Shown here: positions 30,693-37,872 of the stretch, piece after piece
Numbering within the stretch: position 1 is the stretch's first letter
How the letters are laid out: the number at the start of each line of letters is the position of its first letter
Source: a virus
Length of the DNA stretch: 38,823 nt
Virus record (IMG/VR): IMGVR_UViG_3300043540_000428
Span: 1 to 38,823 of that record
Direction: 5' to 3' (one strand)
Position numbers and translations under genes: made by a program
The notes under the pieces: model-generated
The model's database searches: none
Told to the model about the DNA's origin: nothing
What the model saw: only the letters and a program-made list of their open reading frames with translations

Positions 30693-31547
30693 CTAGTCCA
30701 GAACCAGGGAACGCTTCCCAACCGCATCCCCCGTAGCCGCAACCAGCCTCTCCTGCAAGGAGGCCATAAAGCCTCCGATAGACTGCCGGAGCGAAGGGGT
30801 AGCCTTGAGGTCCTCGGGAACCACCCCGGCCAGGGCGGACTTGGCCTGATCTACAATTGCCCGTACCTCATCCAGATTGGAGGCATTCTGGGCACCCGCG
30901 ACGGCAGCAACCAACTGCGGGAAGTGATCCAGCCAACTGGACATCTGGGTGAGGGTAGAGACATGGAATCTCTTTCCCTCCTTCAGCCGCCTAGCCATTC
31001 CCTCCAGCAACTGGTGCAATTCAGCTACCAGGGTACTGTAAGCCTGCTGGCGGAAGTCCTCCATCAGGGCCTGCACCTGACGGGCACCATCCAGCGTAAA
31101 GGGGCTGGCCTCAATCGAAAATAGCGTGTACTCCAGCCGGAAGCTGTCCCTCACCTCCTGCGGGCTCGGAATCTTATCAAGCGCATACTCCGGTCCGAGG
31201 ACCCTCTGGGACTCCGCCACCATTGCCGCCCAGGTGTCGCTCCGCGTCAATTCCTGAGCCGCCCTGGACAATTCCTCCCTGGCCTCCAGCAATCTCTTCT
31301 CGGCCTCCGGAAGAAACTCCTCCGGCACATATCGAACCCCCCGAACAGGGAATGGGAGGGAGATACCTCCATCCAGGCAACGGTAGGCTCTTCCCTTCGC
31401 TCTAACGACAGGATTCAGGAACTCCTCCGGGCAGAGCCGAATGAGCTTCCGGACCTGCGGGTTATCTGTGGCGTAACTGACCTGGCCCCCCCATCCTGAG
31501 ACGGAGAGAGCAATGAGTGCACCTTTGGGAACCTGTCTGACGTCCAT
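30693..31547 (-). CDS. Hypothetical protein, possibly DUF3150-like, 284 aa
   Basis: ATG at 31547 with GGAGGG upstream. It begins GALIALSVSGWGG, then a Cys-containing stretch (LIRLCPEEFLNPVVRAKGRA) and a turn PVRGVRYVPEEFLPEAE. After that it is almost entirely helical (LLEAREELSRAAQELTR and later QALMEDFRQQAYSTLVAEL). The opening strand with W-x-G, the VPEE segment and the long helices resemble DUF3150 proteins, which occur beside AAA+ ATPases; here the AAA gene lies three genes upstream. The assignment is tentative. The function may be as an ATPase partner. Confidence 0.55.
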   Translation of the reverse strand: MDVRQVPKGALIALSVSGWGGQVSYATDNPQVRKLIRLCPEEFLNPVVRAKGRAYRCLDGGISLPFPVRGVRYVPEEFLPEAEKRLLEAREELSRAAQELTRSDTWAAMVAESQRVLGPEYALDKIPSPQEVRDSFRLEYTLFSIEASPFTLDGARQVQALMEDFRQQAYSTLVAELHQLLEGMARRLKEGKRFHVSTLTQMSSWLDHFPQLVAAVAGAQNASNLDEVRAIVDQAKSALAGVVPEDLKATPSLRQSIGGFMASLQERLVAATGDAVGKRSLVLD

Positions 31548-31567
31548 CTGACCCTCCTAAAAAGGAA

Positions 31568-31816
31568 CTACACCGTACCCAGATGCTCCGATAACCACTG
31601 CACCTCAGCACTGAGAGCCTCCTGCCGCGTCTCGAAGGGACCCAGAACCAGAGGTATCTTTGCTACTGGGGAAAGGTCCGCCGTCCATCTGCCGTCCTCT
31701 GTGGGCTCGACGTGGCTGGCTCTCTGGATGCTCATCTTGCCCATGGGCTTGAGAGCCTGTGCAATCCCGTCGTTGTAGATGAATTGGGCTACCCCGTCTC
31801 GGACTAAGATCTCCAC
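31568..31816 (-). CDS. Small conserved-type protein, 82 aa
   Basis: I chose GTG at 31816, with GAGGAG eight bases upstream; the ATG at 31861 has no clear ribosome-binding site. The sequence VEILVRDGVAQFIYNDGIAQ followed by LKPMGKMSIQRASHVEPTEDG and ARTEALSAE-like VQWLSEHLG is a compact alpha/beta domain seen in other phage genes with the DUF1257 protein. Its activity is not known. Confidence 0.6.
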   Translation of the reverse strand: MEILVRDGVAQFIYNDGIAQALKPMGKMSIQRASHVEPTEDGRWTADLSPVAKIPLVLGPFETRQEALSAEVQWLSEHLGTV

Positions 31817-31861
31817 CGAACTATCTCCTCTAGGAAATTGCTGGCACATATCCCTTGCCAT

Positions 31862-32041
31862 TCAGGTACTTTTCAGCGTGATGACCTGCTCCTCCGGAGC
31901 ATAGTATTCCGCAGTGTTCTGCACCTCCTCCGTCTGGAGACGAAGGAGATCCAGGATTTTGGAGCAGGATGGGCCCTTGACACCCTGAATCTCTACGCTG
32001 GTTTCTCCCAATTCGGAGGTGGTAATAACGATCTCTCTCAT
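31862..32041 (-). CDS. DUF2997-like protein, 59 aa
   Basis: ATG at 32041. MREIVITTSELGETSVEIQG, then VKGPSCSKILDLLRLQTEEV and a short acidic tail. This matches the DUF2997 layout: one strand, a G-x-x-C turn and a helix. In bacteria and plastids DUF2997 and DUF1257 (Ycf35) are neighbours. Here it sits between the DUF1257 gene and the 82-aa gene, 12 bases after the former. The family is fairly clear from length, motif and context; the function is unknown. Confidence 0.65.
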   Translation of the reverse strand: MREIVITTSELGETSVEIQGVKGPSCSKILDLLRLQTEEVQNTAEYYAPEEQVITLKST

Positions 32042-32053
32042 GGATACCTCCTC

Positions 32054-32422
32054 TTAGGCCATCCGGATGCGCGTAAGGAGCTGGCCGGATTGGGCACGCT
32101 CGGAGGATACGACATACCCTGCTATTCCTGCCGCCTGAAGGTTTTTTAGGACGGACATCGTAGTGTACTCATGGAGAAAGGTCTGGAGGTGGTCCGGATT
32201 GCCCCAGAGGCCGTTGTAGTGGTCGTAGGCCAGATCTCCATTGGGCTGGATAACGATAGGATAGGTCCAGCCGGGGAGGTGCAAGGCGGATCCCTCCACC
32301 TGCGACATGAAGATTTTGTGGGTCTTACAGGAGGCATCAAAGGAGTACCCGTGCTGGGAAGCGACCTCCTGCACCACCGACAGATCCGTAACAGCAGACT
32401 TCACCCAAGCAATATGGCTCAT
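32054..32422 (-). CDS. DUF1257 (Ycf35-like) protein
   Basis: 122 aa, ATG at 32422 with GGAGGG upstream. The diagnostic start is MSHIAWVKSAVTDLSVVQEVASQHG; the strand-rich middle (YPIVIQPNGDLAYDHYNGLW) and the TTMSVLKNLQAAGIAGYVVS segment fit the family. Ycf35-like proteins are of unknown function and are linked to Ycf46-type AAA+ ATPases and DUF2997 in cyanobacteria. The gene starts 13 bases after the AAA+ stop. The family assignment is by the N-terminal pattern and this neighbourhood. Confidence 0.7.
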   Translation of the reverse strand: MSHIAWVKSAVTDLSVVQEVASQHGYSFDASCKTHKIFMSQVEGSALHLPGWTYPIVIQPNGDLAYDHYNGLWGNPDHLQTFLHEYTTMSVLKNLQAAGIAGYVVSSERAQSGQLLTRIRMA

Positions 32423-32434
32423 GAGACCCTCCTA

Positions 32435-33988
32435 TCAGTTCACCACACCGAGACCCAGATTTCTGGAACCCCTCAGCCGTCCCTGGGGAGGAGTGGTAGA
32501 GAGGGGAACATCAGCACTGACACACTTCCCTTTGGCCCAGGCCCGCAGAGACTCGATCTCCTCCTTCCGGGTGATAATCTGAGGAACAACCCAAGATCTG
32601 GCTTCCAGCAGGCTGGTAGGCACTCCGCTCTCCGATCGCATGGCTGCTATCCGGCACAGGGTAGCGATCTCTGCCCCGGTCCACCCCTCCAGATCCCTTC
32701 CGCTCACGGTATTGTCCTGGATGCCGTACAGGCTCTTGTACTGCACCAGCATCTCCTCCCGAGCACTGAGAGGGGGGAGATCAAGAAAGAAGAACGCATC
32801 CCACCGCTCCGCCCGCAGGTATTCGGGCGGAATCTTCAGGGGGTCATTGAGTGTCGCAACGACGTAGACGCCTTCGGGGCGGTCCTGCAGAAACGTCAGG
32901 AACTCCCTCGCTACCCGGTCGGTAGTTCCGCCATCACTCTGCCCGGAGGAGGCTACCCCAGAGAGCACCTTCTCTAGCTCATCCACGAAGAGCAGGCAGG
33001 GCGCAACAGCCTTGACGGTATCAATGGCTCTGCGCACGTTGGCCTCAGAGGCCCCCACCACTCCGCCAAAGACGGCGGAGAGGTTCAGGCTAACCAGAGG
33101 CCGGTGAATCACAGCCGCACAGGCCTTCGCCGTCATCGTTTTTCCGACTCCAGGAGGGCCAACCAGCGCAACGCCCCGGCTCAGCTTAGAGGTAGCCGTG
33201 CTCAGAATGAAATCCTTGAGGGCACCCAGTCCCTTGACCTCTTCAAGATGCGGGTAGCTGGTGATGAGTGTCAGTGCCGGGCTGCTGGAGATAATAGCCT
33301 GCTTGGCCTCCAGCAGGTCCGTCACAGCCGGTGCCCTGTGCTCCCTCACCACATACTCCGAGAGAGCCTGCTCCGCCTGCCATACGGTCAGGCCCTTCAG
33401 TGCCTCCCCCACCCATCCGTCTGCCTCAGCGGACTTACCGAAGAGGGGCCGGTTCTGCTCAACGAACTGCTGGTACAGGTCCTGCAGATCCTTGGCTGTA
33501 GGGAGAGGACAATCCACATATTCGATGTACCGGTCCAGTAGACCCCCGTGCACCGAGAATTCGGGGGGATCCACACTGACTAGGGTCACTCCGCTCTGCT
33601 TCAGGACAGGGATAGCCTGCAGGAGCGCCTCCGTCATCATGGGGTCATTGGGGTTCAGGGCAACCCCAAACCCCACCGCGAACACCAGCAGATGGATATT
33701 ACTCCCCTGGAAGAGGGGGGCACCCTCCCGGAGAGCCCCAACGAGTTGCTGGGGGGCTTTGGCTGAGAGGATAGCATCCGGGATGCGGAAACCCTCATCC
33801 TGCGTCTGCAGTACCGTGCACCCCTGCCCAAAGCCCCAACGCAGAGCCATCATCTTCCGGCTCTTGGAGACCGGGAGCGGGGGGATGGAATCCAGGGACA
33901 GGACGGGGTCATACATCCGGAAACACACCAGCGGCGTTGCAGCAAGGCTAAGGGTGTAAACCCTATCAAAACCTTCCTTTTTGCCCAT
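32435..33988 (-). CDS. Ycf46-like AAA+ ATPase
   Basis: 517 aa, ATG at 33988 with GGAGGG. Residues 1-170 form an N-terminal alpha/beta domain (VTLVSVDPPEFSVHGGL). The AAA+ core starts near 250. Walker A is GPPGVGKT (277-284), Walker B is LLFVDELEK (Asp336, Glu337), sensor-1 is ATLND, and the C-terminal helical lid includes LEGWTGAEIATLCRIAAMRS. Layout and length agree with Ycf46. Such ATPases remodel proteins or complexes; the target is unknown. It is the first gene behind a good sigma70 promoter (34038-34066) and a leader hairpin, with DUF1257 and DUF2997 genes following in the same operon. Confidence 0.8.
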   Translation of the reverse strand: MGKKEGFDRVYTLSLAATPLVCFRMYDPVLSLDSIPPLPVSKSRKMMALRWGFGQGCTVLQTQDEGFRIPDAILSAKAPQQLVGALREGAPLFQGSNIHLLVFAVGFGVALNPNDPMMTEALLQAIPVLKQSGVTLVSVDPPEFSVHGGLLDRYIEYVDCPLPTAKDLQDLYQQFVEQNRPLFGKSAEADGWVGEALKGLTVWQAEQALSEYVVREHRAPAVTDLLEAKQAIISSSPALTLITSYPHLEEVKGLGALKDFILSTATSKLSRGVALVGPPGVGKTMTAKACAAVIHRPLVSLNLSAVFGGVVGASEANVRRAIDTVKAVAPCLLFVDELEKVLSGVASSGQSDGGTTDRVAREFLTFLQDRPEGVYVVATLNDPLKIPPEYLRAERWDAFFFLDLPPLSAREEMLVQYKSLYGIQDNTVSGRDLEGWTGAEIATLCRIAAMRSESGVPTSLLEARSWVVPQIITRKEEIESLRAWAKGKCVSADVPLSTTPPQGRLRGSRNLGLGVVN

Positions 33989-34009
33989 TAGACCCTCCTA
34001 GCATGCATG

Positions 34010-34028
34010 TGAGACATCCACTGTCTCA
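34010..34028 (-). promoter_or_regulatory. Leader hairpin or operator for AAA+ operon
   Basis: Perfect 7-bp inverted repeat (TGAGACA / TGTCTCA) with a five-base loop, starting about ten bases after the -10 box. The RNA would begin with this hairpin. It could be a repressor operator or a 5' stabilising stem. Confidence 0.55.
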
Positions 34029-34037
34029 TCTAGGGGA

Positions 34038-34066
34038 AATATAGGTCAACTGAAACAAAAAGTCAA
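34038..34066 (-). promoter_or_regulatory. Sigma70-type promoter for AAA+ operon
   Basis: On the minus strand TTGACT (-35), a 17-base spacer and TATATT (-10). The surrounding bases are AT-rich, in contrast to the rest of the window. It lies between the nuclease stop (34094) and the AAA+ start (33988), the best full promoter in the window. Confidence 0.8.
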
Positions 34067-34093
34067 GTCCCCCTGTATAGAAAGGTTAAGTCC

Positions 34094-34696
34094 CTACAAT
34101 TGAAGCACAGATAAGGGTTGCTCTAACCGAGGCGGAATGGGGTGGTCAATCCCTCGTAGCAGGTCCCAGTACACGACCCCAATAGCGAGGGCACTCCTCT
34201 CGTGGGACTGAATTCCGTAGAGTGGTCCTGGAGAGTGCTTCCTCCCAACAGCTCTCTCCTTCCCAGGCCCAAAGCGGTCCACCAGAACCTGCCACACCTC
34301 AGCATCCCCCGCTCTTCCCGAACCGCAGAGATGAAGCCTGGCCTGTACCCTATACAGCCTCGCGAGTGTTTCCTCGCTCCTCCATGCCTCAGCAAACCGG
34401 CCAATCCAATAAACCGTCTCAAAGGTTTCCCACCCCACCCTCATCCCGTAATTCGAGACCATCTCAATCGAGAGATGCGAGCAGTCGTGCGAGGGGAAGT
34501 CCCGCAAGATGGAAAGGATTTCCGAATTGGGGTGGATTCCATGGAGAGGAATAGTGCCCGTAGCCGTATCAATCACCACAAAGGCGGATTGTGTAGGCCC
34601 AGGATCTACACCTATCACAGAAGCAGGAATAGTTCTGCTACGGGCCTCCTGGAGCCCGAAGACTGGTTTCGTTACCTCATTCCCTTTCTTTTTCAT
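34094..34696 (-). CDS. RuvC/RNase H-like nuclease (putative)
   Basis: 200 aa, ATG at 34696. VIGVDPGPTQSAFVVID (Asp31) is the first RNase H-fold strand with its metal ligand. LSIEMVSNYGMRVGWETFET (Glu78) is the second. A Cys-containing segment (ARLHLCGSGRAGDAEVW) and GPLYGIQSHERSALAIGV follow; His/Glu/Arg at the last helix could complete the site. This matches the phage RuvC-like resolvase-related family found near DNA-metabolism genes. It would cut branched DNA or process replication intermediates. Helicase and HhH-like genes downstream support a DNA role. Resolvase activity is inferred. Confidence 0.75.
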   Translation of the reverse strand: MKKKGNEVTKPVFGLQEARSRTIPASVIGVDPGPTQSAFVVIDTATGTIPLHGIHPNSEILSILRDFPSHDCSHLSIEMVSNYGMRVGWETFETVYWIGRFAEAWRSEETLARLYRVQARLHLCGSGRAGDAEVWQVLVDRFGPGKERAVGRKHSPGPLYGIQSHERSALAIGVVYWDLLRGIDHPIPPRLEQPLSVLQL

Positions 34697-34723
34697 TCTA
34701 TCTATTCTCTCCTTTCACTAGAG

Positions 34724-34732
34724 AGAATAACA
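34724..34732 (-). promoter_or_regulatory. Extended -10 promoter (TGTTATTCT)
   Basis: TGTTATTCT on the minus strand fits TGnTATNNT and lies directly behind the hairpin at 34734-34764, 27 bases ahead of the nuclease ATG at 34696. No -35 is seen. Confidence 0.45.
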
Positions 34733-34733
34733 C

Positions 34734-34764
34734 GAGGGGGAGAGGAACCACTCCTCTCCCCCTC
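34734..34764 (-). terminator. Intrinsic terminator-like hairpin with 13-bp perfect stem
   Basis: GAGGGGGAGAGGA pairs perfectly with TCCTCTCCCCCTC around a five-base loop. The minus-strand sequence after it is GTGTTATTC, with few T residues. Together with the extended -10 box it marks a transcript boundary ahead of the nuclease gene. Confidence 0.65.
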
Positions 34765-34830
34765 TGCCAGCTAGATATAGGGCGTGAAAGAGAAAGATAA
34801 GCCTAGGAGCCACCTCCTTTCCAGGACAGT

Positions 34831-35001
34831 CTATTTCTTTCGCTGCCCGACCATAACCAGAAGAATCAAGCCAATAGCCATGGATTCCATAATAACAGCT
34901 ACCAGAGCTATGGTATGACGCGTATCAGCCCATACCCAGGAGTCCAGGAAGAGGAGAACAGTGAGAAAGACTAGCCAAAGGAAACAAAATGTACGGCTCA
35001 T
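34831..35001 (-). CDS. Small two-helix membrane protein, 56 aa (holin-like size)
   Basis: ATG at 35001 with GAGG six bases upstream. Two hydrophobic segments are visible: FCFLWLVFLTVLLFLDSW (residues 5-22) and IALVAVIMESMAIGLILLVM (29-48). A short polar linker (ADTRH) separates them, and a basic tail ends the protein (GQRKK). This layout is shared by many small phage membrane proteins, including class II holins, but holin function cannot be concluded from it. No endolysin is adjacent. It is too short for most ORF thresholds but has a good start signal. Confidence 0.65.
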   Translation of the reverse strand: MSRTFCFLWLVFLTVLLFLDSWVWADTRHTIALVAVIMESMAIGLILLVMVGQRKK

Positions 35002-35009
35002 GGCCCACC

Positions 35010-35402
35010 TCAGTTCATCGGTCCCTGCACTAGAGGCCTCTCCAGTGCATTAGAAAGGGTAATAGAGATAGCTAAGACATGCAGGGCTGTCGTGAGCAGG
35101 AAATCCCTATAGAGACTGGGCCCGAAGAAGGAGCGTGCTTCCCTCTGGATGGAGTCCAAACCAGGTGTAATCACGTCCGCACCCAGATAGGTATCAATCT
35201 CCATAGGGAGCAGGAGATTAAAGAGGTGGCGAAGGACAATACCCCGAACGGGATCCGAACTCTGCAGGTCTTTAGGCAGCAAAAACGGCGTCTCCCACAC
35301 CTCCTCCCCCAGGACGAGAGTCGCTGGAGTCCCAGCCTCTCCTTTCACTTCCAGGCCAAGTTCCTTTGATTGTTCCTCCAGACACTCTAGTAGTTCTTTC
35401 AT
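35010..35402 (-). CDS. Hypothetical protein, 130 aa
   Basis: ATG at 35402 overlaps the upstream stop (ATGA). Acidic N-terminal half (MKELLECLEEQSKELGLEVK), then DPVRGIVLRHLFNLLLPMEI and a C-terminal helix with hydrophobic character (LLTTALHVLAISITLSNALE). It may be peripheral to membranes. Family unknown. Confidence 0.55.
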   Translation of the reverse strand: MKELLECLEEQSKELGLEVKGEAGTPATLVLGEEVWETPFLLPKDLQSSDPVRGIVLRHLFNLLLPMEIDTYLGADVITPGLDSIQREARSFFGPSLYRDFLLTTALHVLAISITLSNALERPLVQGPMN

Positions 35403-35656
35403 ACCGCATCTACACAGAGATTTCGGGTCATCTTAGGTTTGGCAGAAGAAGAGGGACCGTACGGGGGTGGTTCCGGAGGCAGAACTTGCACATGGTAATT
35501 GCTCAGGTCCACCAGCAGGAAGGCATCGGAAGGCATATCTCCCAACTCGGACAAAACGACCGTGAGATGGACTTTCGTTCCCTTGAACAGAGGCATACGG
35601 GAGAGGTGTAATTCCCGGACAAACCCCTCACCCAAGCTGATTCGGGTTCGGCTCAC
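35399..35656 (-). CDS. Small hypothetical protein, 85 aa
   Basis: GTG at 35656 with GGAGGG upstream. Beta-rich (MPLFKGTKVHLTVVLSELGD, AFLLVDLSNYHVQVLPP), then a Pro-rich linker and a basic Lys/Thr/Arg end. No recognised family. A promoter-like box (35677-35685) lies within the end of the preceding gene. Confidence 0.55.
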   Translation of the reverse strand: MSRTRISLGEGFVRELHLSRMPLFKGTKVHLTVVLSELGDMPSDAFLLVDLSNYHVQVLPPEPPPYGPSSSAKPKMTRNLCVDAV

Positions 35657-35668
35657 CGAAGAACCCTC

Positions 35669-36067
35669 CTAGGTGGAGTGTACCACAGGTTTTTGGGGGC
35701 CATAGGCGAAGGCATTAAAGAGATTTCGGTCGTAGCTGCATTGATATTCCTTGTACAGATGGTGGAATGCCCAGGCATCGGAGAGAATTTGGGCTGCGGC
35801 CATCCCCAAGGCAGGAGCCCGGATATAACCGCTCTCGCAGCAAACCAGAAGAATGGGGATGTAGCGGAAGGAGCATAGGAAGGACCGGACGTCCTCTATC
35901 TGCTGGGCGGTAACATTGGGAGGATAACGGAGGGGATAGAAGCCCAGGAAGAGGTTCCTGTAGTCCGAATCCGGAAGCGGGGCATCCTCGTAGATCCATA
36001 GACAGGCCTCATCCTGCGTGTGCTCGGACTGGAGAGCCTCCAGATAGCTGAGACACTTGATGATCAC
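35669..36067 (-). CDS. Cysteine-based protein phosphatase-like protein (CX5R)
   Basis: 132 aa, GTG at 36067 with GGAG six bases upstream. The key stretch is ILLVCCESGYIRAPALGMAA: Cys77 and Arg83 form the CX5R P-loop of protein tyrosine or dual-specificity phosphatases. It is followed by the helix expected after it, while YDRNLFNAFA resembles a later conserved part. The usual His before the Cys is Cys76, and the general-acid loop is not obvious. Reaction: removal of phosphate from protein, RNA or sugar. It might counter host signalling. The fold is likely; activity is unproven. Confidence 0.65.
   Translation of the reverse strand: MIIKCLSYLEALQSEHTQDEACLWIYEDAPLPDSDYRNLFLGFYPLRYPPNVTAQQIEDVRSFLCSFRYIPILLVCCESGYIRAPALGMAAAQILSDAWAFHHLYKEYQCSYDRNLFNAFAYGPQKPVVHST
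35677..35685 (-). promoter_or_regulatory. Extended -10 promoter-like box (TGGTACACT)
   Basis: TGGTACACT on the minus strand lies 21 bases ahead of the GTG at 35656, inside the end of the phosphatase-like gene. The bases after it (CCACC) resemble those after the box at 38593-38601. It is one of five such boxes in the window. Confidence 0.4.
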
Positions 36068-36078
36068 TGGGCGCTCCG

Positions 36079-36501
36079 CTACAGATTATCCAGGAACTCC
36101 TTAGCCTCTTGAATGGGAGGTCCGCCGTTCCTGCCGGACCTCATATCCATTTCCACCTCTGCGGCCATATCGTGTGCATCCGAATAGGATGCGCCCTCCT
36201 GCATCAGGCTATACTCCACAATCTCGTGCACAATGGTTGGGGCCACATCTTCTGGGGTTAGGCCGTCGTCAATCCAGATATGACCCTCGGGGATGTACCT
36301 GTACCTCCCTGCGGACCCTCCGCTTGTGAAATCCACATCGAGCAGGTCCCTGATTCTGCTCCCATCCACCTTGTCCACTTGGAAGCCCCCAATTGTCCCC
36401 AGGGGCTTTAAGTGCAACTGGGATAGCACTGCCTTGGAGGGACCTCTGTGGGGAACCCAGTGCTGGAGACGAAAAGGATTTGAGTTCAATCCACCAGCCA
36501 T
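36079..36501 (-). CDS. HExxE metallopeptidase-like protein (putative)
   Basis: 140 aa, ATG at 36501 after GGGG. PTIVHEIVEYSLMQEG has His92, Glu93 and Glu96. The spacing to SYSDAHDMAAEVE (Asp108, His110, Glu115) is like the conserved block of small phage peptidase-like proteins (HExxE...AHxxA). The protein precedes and is coupled with the phosphatase-like gene (GTGA overlap past TAG). The upstream region includes a strand-rich segment (GRYRYIPEGHIWIDDG). Zinc binding is plausible; hydrolytic activity is not shown. Confidence 0.55.
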   Translation of the reverse strand: MAGGLNSNPFRLQHWVPHRGPSKAVLSQLHLKPLGTIGGFQVDKVDGSRIRDLLDVDFTSGGSAGRYRYIPEGHIWIDDGLTPEDVAPTIVHEIVEYSLMQEGASYSDAHDMAAEVEMDMRSGRNGGPPIQEAKEFLDNL

Positions 36502-36502
36502 C

Positions 36503-36850
36503 TTATCCCCAGAGGATCAGATACACCGTCACTGCATTCGTCTGGGTAACTGGAGACGCAGAGGGGCCGCTCCGAATCTGAAGAAAACCGGCTCCTGCCC
36601 AATCCCATGGATTCACCAGAAAGGCTTGCCCAGGCGCTACCGTATAAGAAATCTCAGTCCCAGCCGTGGACACCAGGTTGGCGAGACCCGTCAGACTCAT
36701 CCCAACCCGGAAGGTGATAGGAGCAGGGATCCAATTGGAGGGCAGGATAATCCCGGCAAGACTTGCCCCGCTGAGATCCACGACGGACGAGAGACTCCCT
36801 CCAGCAGGGATAGTGACAGAGGAAAATGTTCTCGCCCCACTCATGCTCAT
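36503..36850 (-). CDS. Small virion-type beta protein, 115 aa
   Basis: ATG at 36850 with GGAGG upstream. VDLSGASLAGIILPSNWIPA, TFRVGMSL, then FLQIRSGPSASPVTQTN and VYLILWG form a beta-sandwich type often found in phage tail or head accessory proteins. No catalytic residues. It is isolated from the structural module on the left, so a structural role rests on sequence type only. Confidence 0.6.
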   Translation of the reverse strand: MSMSGARTFSSVTIPAGGSLSSVVDLSGASLAGIILPSNWIPAPITFRVGMSLTGLANLVSTAGTEISYTVAPGQAFLVNPWDWAGAGFLQIRSGPSASPVTQTNAVTVYLILWG

Positions 36851-36867
36851 CGGTATCGCCTCCTATC

Positions 36868-37836
36868 CTACAGGAATTCAATGAATTCCTGCCACTCAGG
36901 GCCGCTTACCTGGATCGTTCTGCCGATAATATTTCCCTCCGCCTCACGAATATCGTGGTATTGATGGTGGCCTACAGGCAAGTGATGCAGGCGCCCCTCC
37001 TCATCCCGGATAAGGAGAAGGAAAACAGAGCCCCCGTTCACGACGCTCTCAATAGTCCCCGTATAGTCTTCCATCTCTTCCTCCTCCTCAATAGCTGACC
37101 TGTAGGCCGCAGTGAGGGATCTCTGAACCTTAACAGGCAGGTATGGCCAACATGTCCCCAGCATCTTTCCGGAGACCTCCCGTGCTGTCCTATCCAGGAC
37201 TTCCCTGTGCTCAGGGCACAGCTTCCGGGCCTGATATACAGCAACGCCCTTTGTCCATCCTGGAATGGCCCTGCTGGACAGGTGCTTCCGGTCGCTAGGA
37301 GTCAGGACAGACGGCTTTTTTACGGGCCGGTTAGGCTCCACATAGAGAAGTTGCCCCTCTCCGGACGTATCCGGCTCAAAACGGGGATTCACACCTGGGA
37401 ACCGCCTCTTTCCGTTGAGGTATCGGGTGATGTCCTCCGGAAGGGAGGGGTCCTGGCCGGGAACGTACAGGATGACTCCGGAGGGGTCTGAATACTCCAC
37501 ACTGAGTTCCGGGAATACCTGTACCAGATGGTAAGCTACCTCTCCAGCCTCAGGAGGGGCTCCTGGAGTGATAGTCTCCATCCACTCCTCCATTTCCTCC
37601 TCCTCCGTAGGTTCTGGGCCTGGGTCTGGAGGGGTCAATGGCTCCTCTGGGAGGTCTCTATGCCTAGACCTGGTCCAGGTCCCTTCCCAGGGTGCTCCCA
37701 ATGGAAACATTCTGTCTCTCATGGCTTTCTTCCTTTTGTGCTTGAAGTACTCAATCTGTTTCAGCCGGTTCTTGGCCTCTTCCTTTACCCGAACGAGTCT
37801 AGTGTAAAGGGAGGCTGAATCAAGAAGTATAGTCAA
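36868..37836 (-). CDS. Hypothetical protein, 322 aa
   Basis: TTG at 37836 is the first usable start; its ribosome-binding site is weak, so the true start may be farther in, at an ATG near residue 39. A basic helical N-terminus (KNRLKQIEYFKHKRKKAMRD) is followed by a Pro/Glu-rich acidic linker (about residues 65-95) and an alpha/beta body with KHLSSRAIPGWTKGVAVYQ and a Cys pair region (LCPEHREV, GTCWP). Near the end LLLIRDEEGRLHHLPVGHHQ has a His-rich turn, a possible metal site. Family not recognised. Copy 3 of the interspersed element lies upstream. Confidence 0.55.
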   Translation of the reverse strand: MTILLDSASLYTRLVRVKEEAKNRLKQIEYFKHKRKKAMRDRMFPLGAPWEGTWTRSRHRDLPEEPLTPPDPGPEPTEEEEMEEWMETITPGAPPEAGEVAYHLVQVFPELSVEYSDPSGVILYVPGQDPSLPEDITRYLNGKRRFPGVNPRFEPDTSGEGQLLYVEPNRPVKKPSVLTPSDRKHLSSRAIPGWTKGVAVYQARKLCPEHREVLDRTAREVSGKMLGTCWPYLPVKVQRSLTAAYRSAIEEEEEMEDYTGTIESVVNGGSVFLLLIRDEEGRLHHLPVGHHQYHDIREAEGNIIGRTIQVSGPEWQEFIEFL

Positions 37837-37872
37837 GACTCTGGATTTATCTTCCGGGTAGACCGTTCCGCC

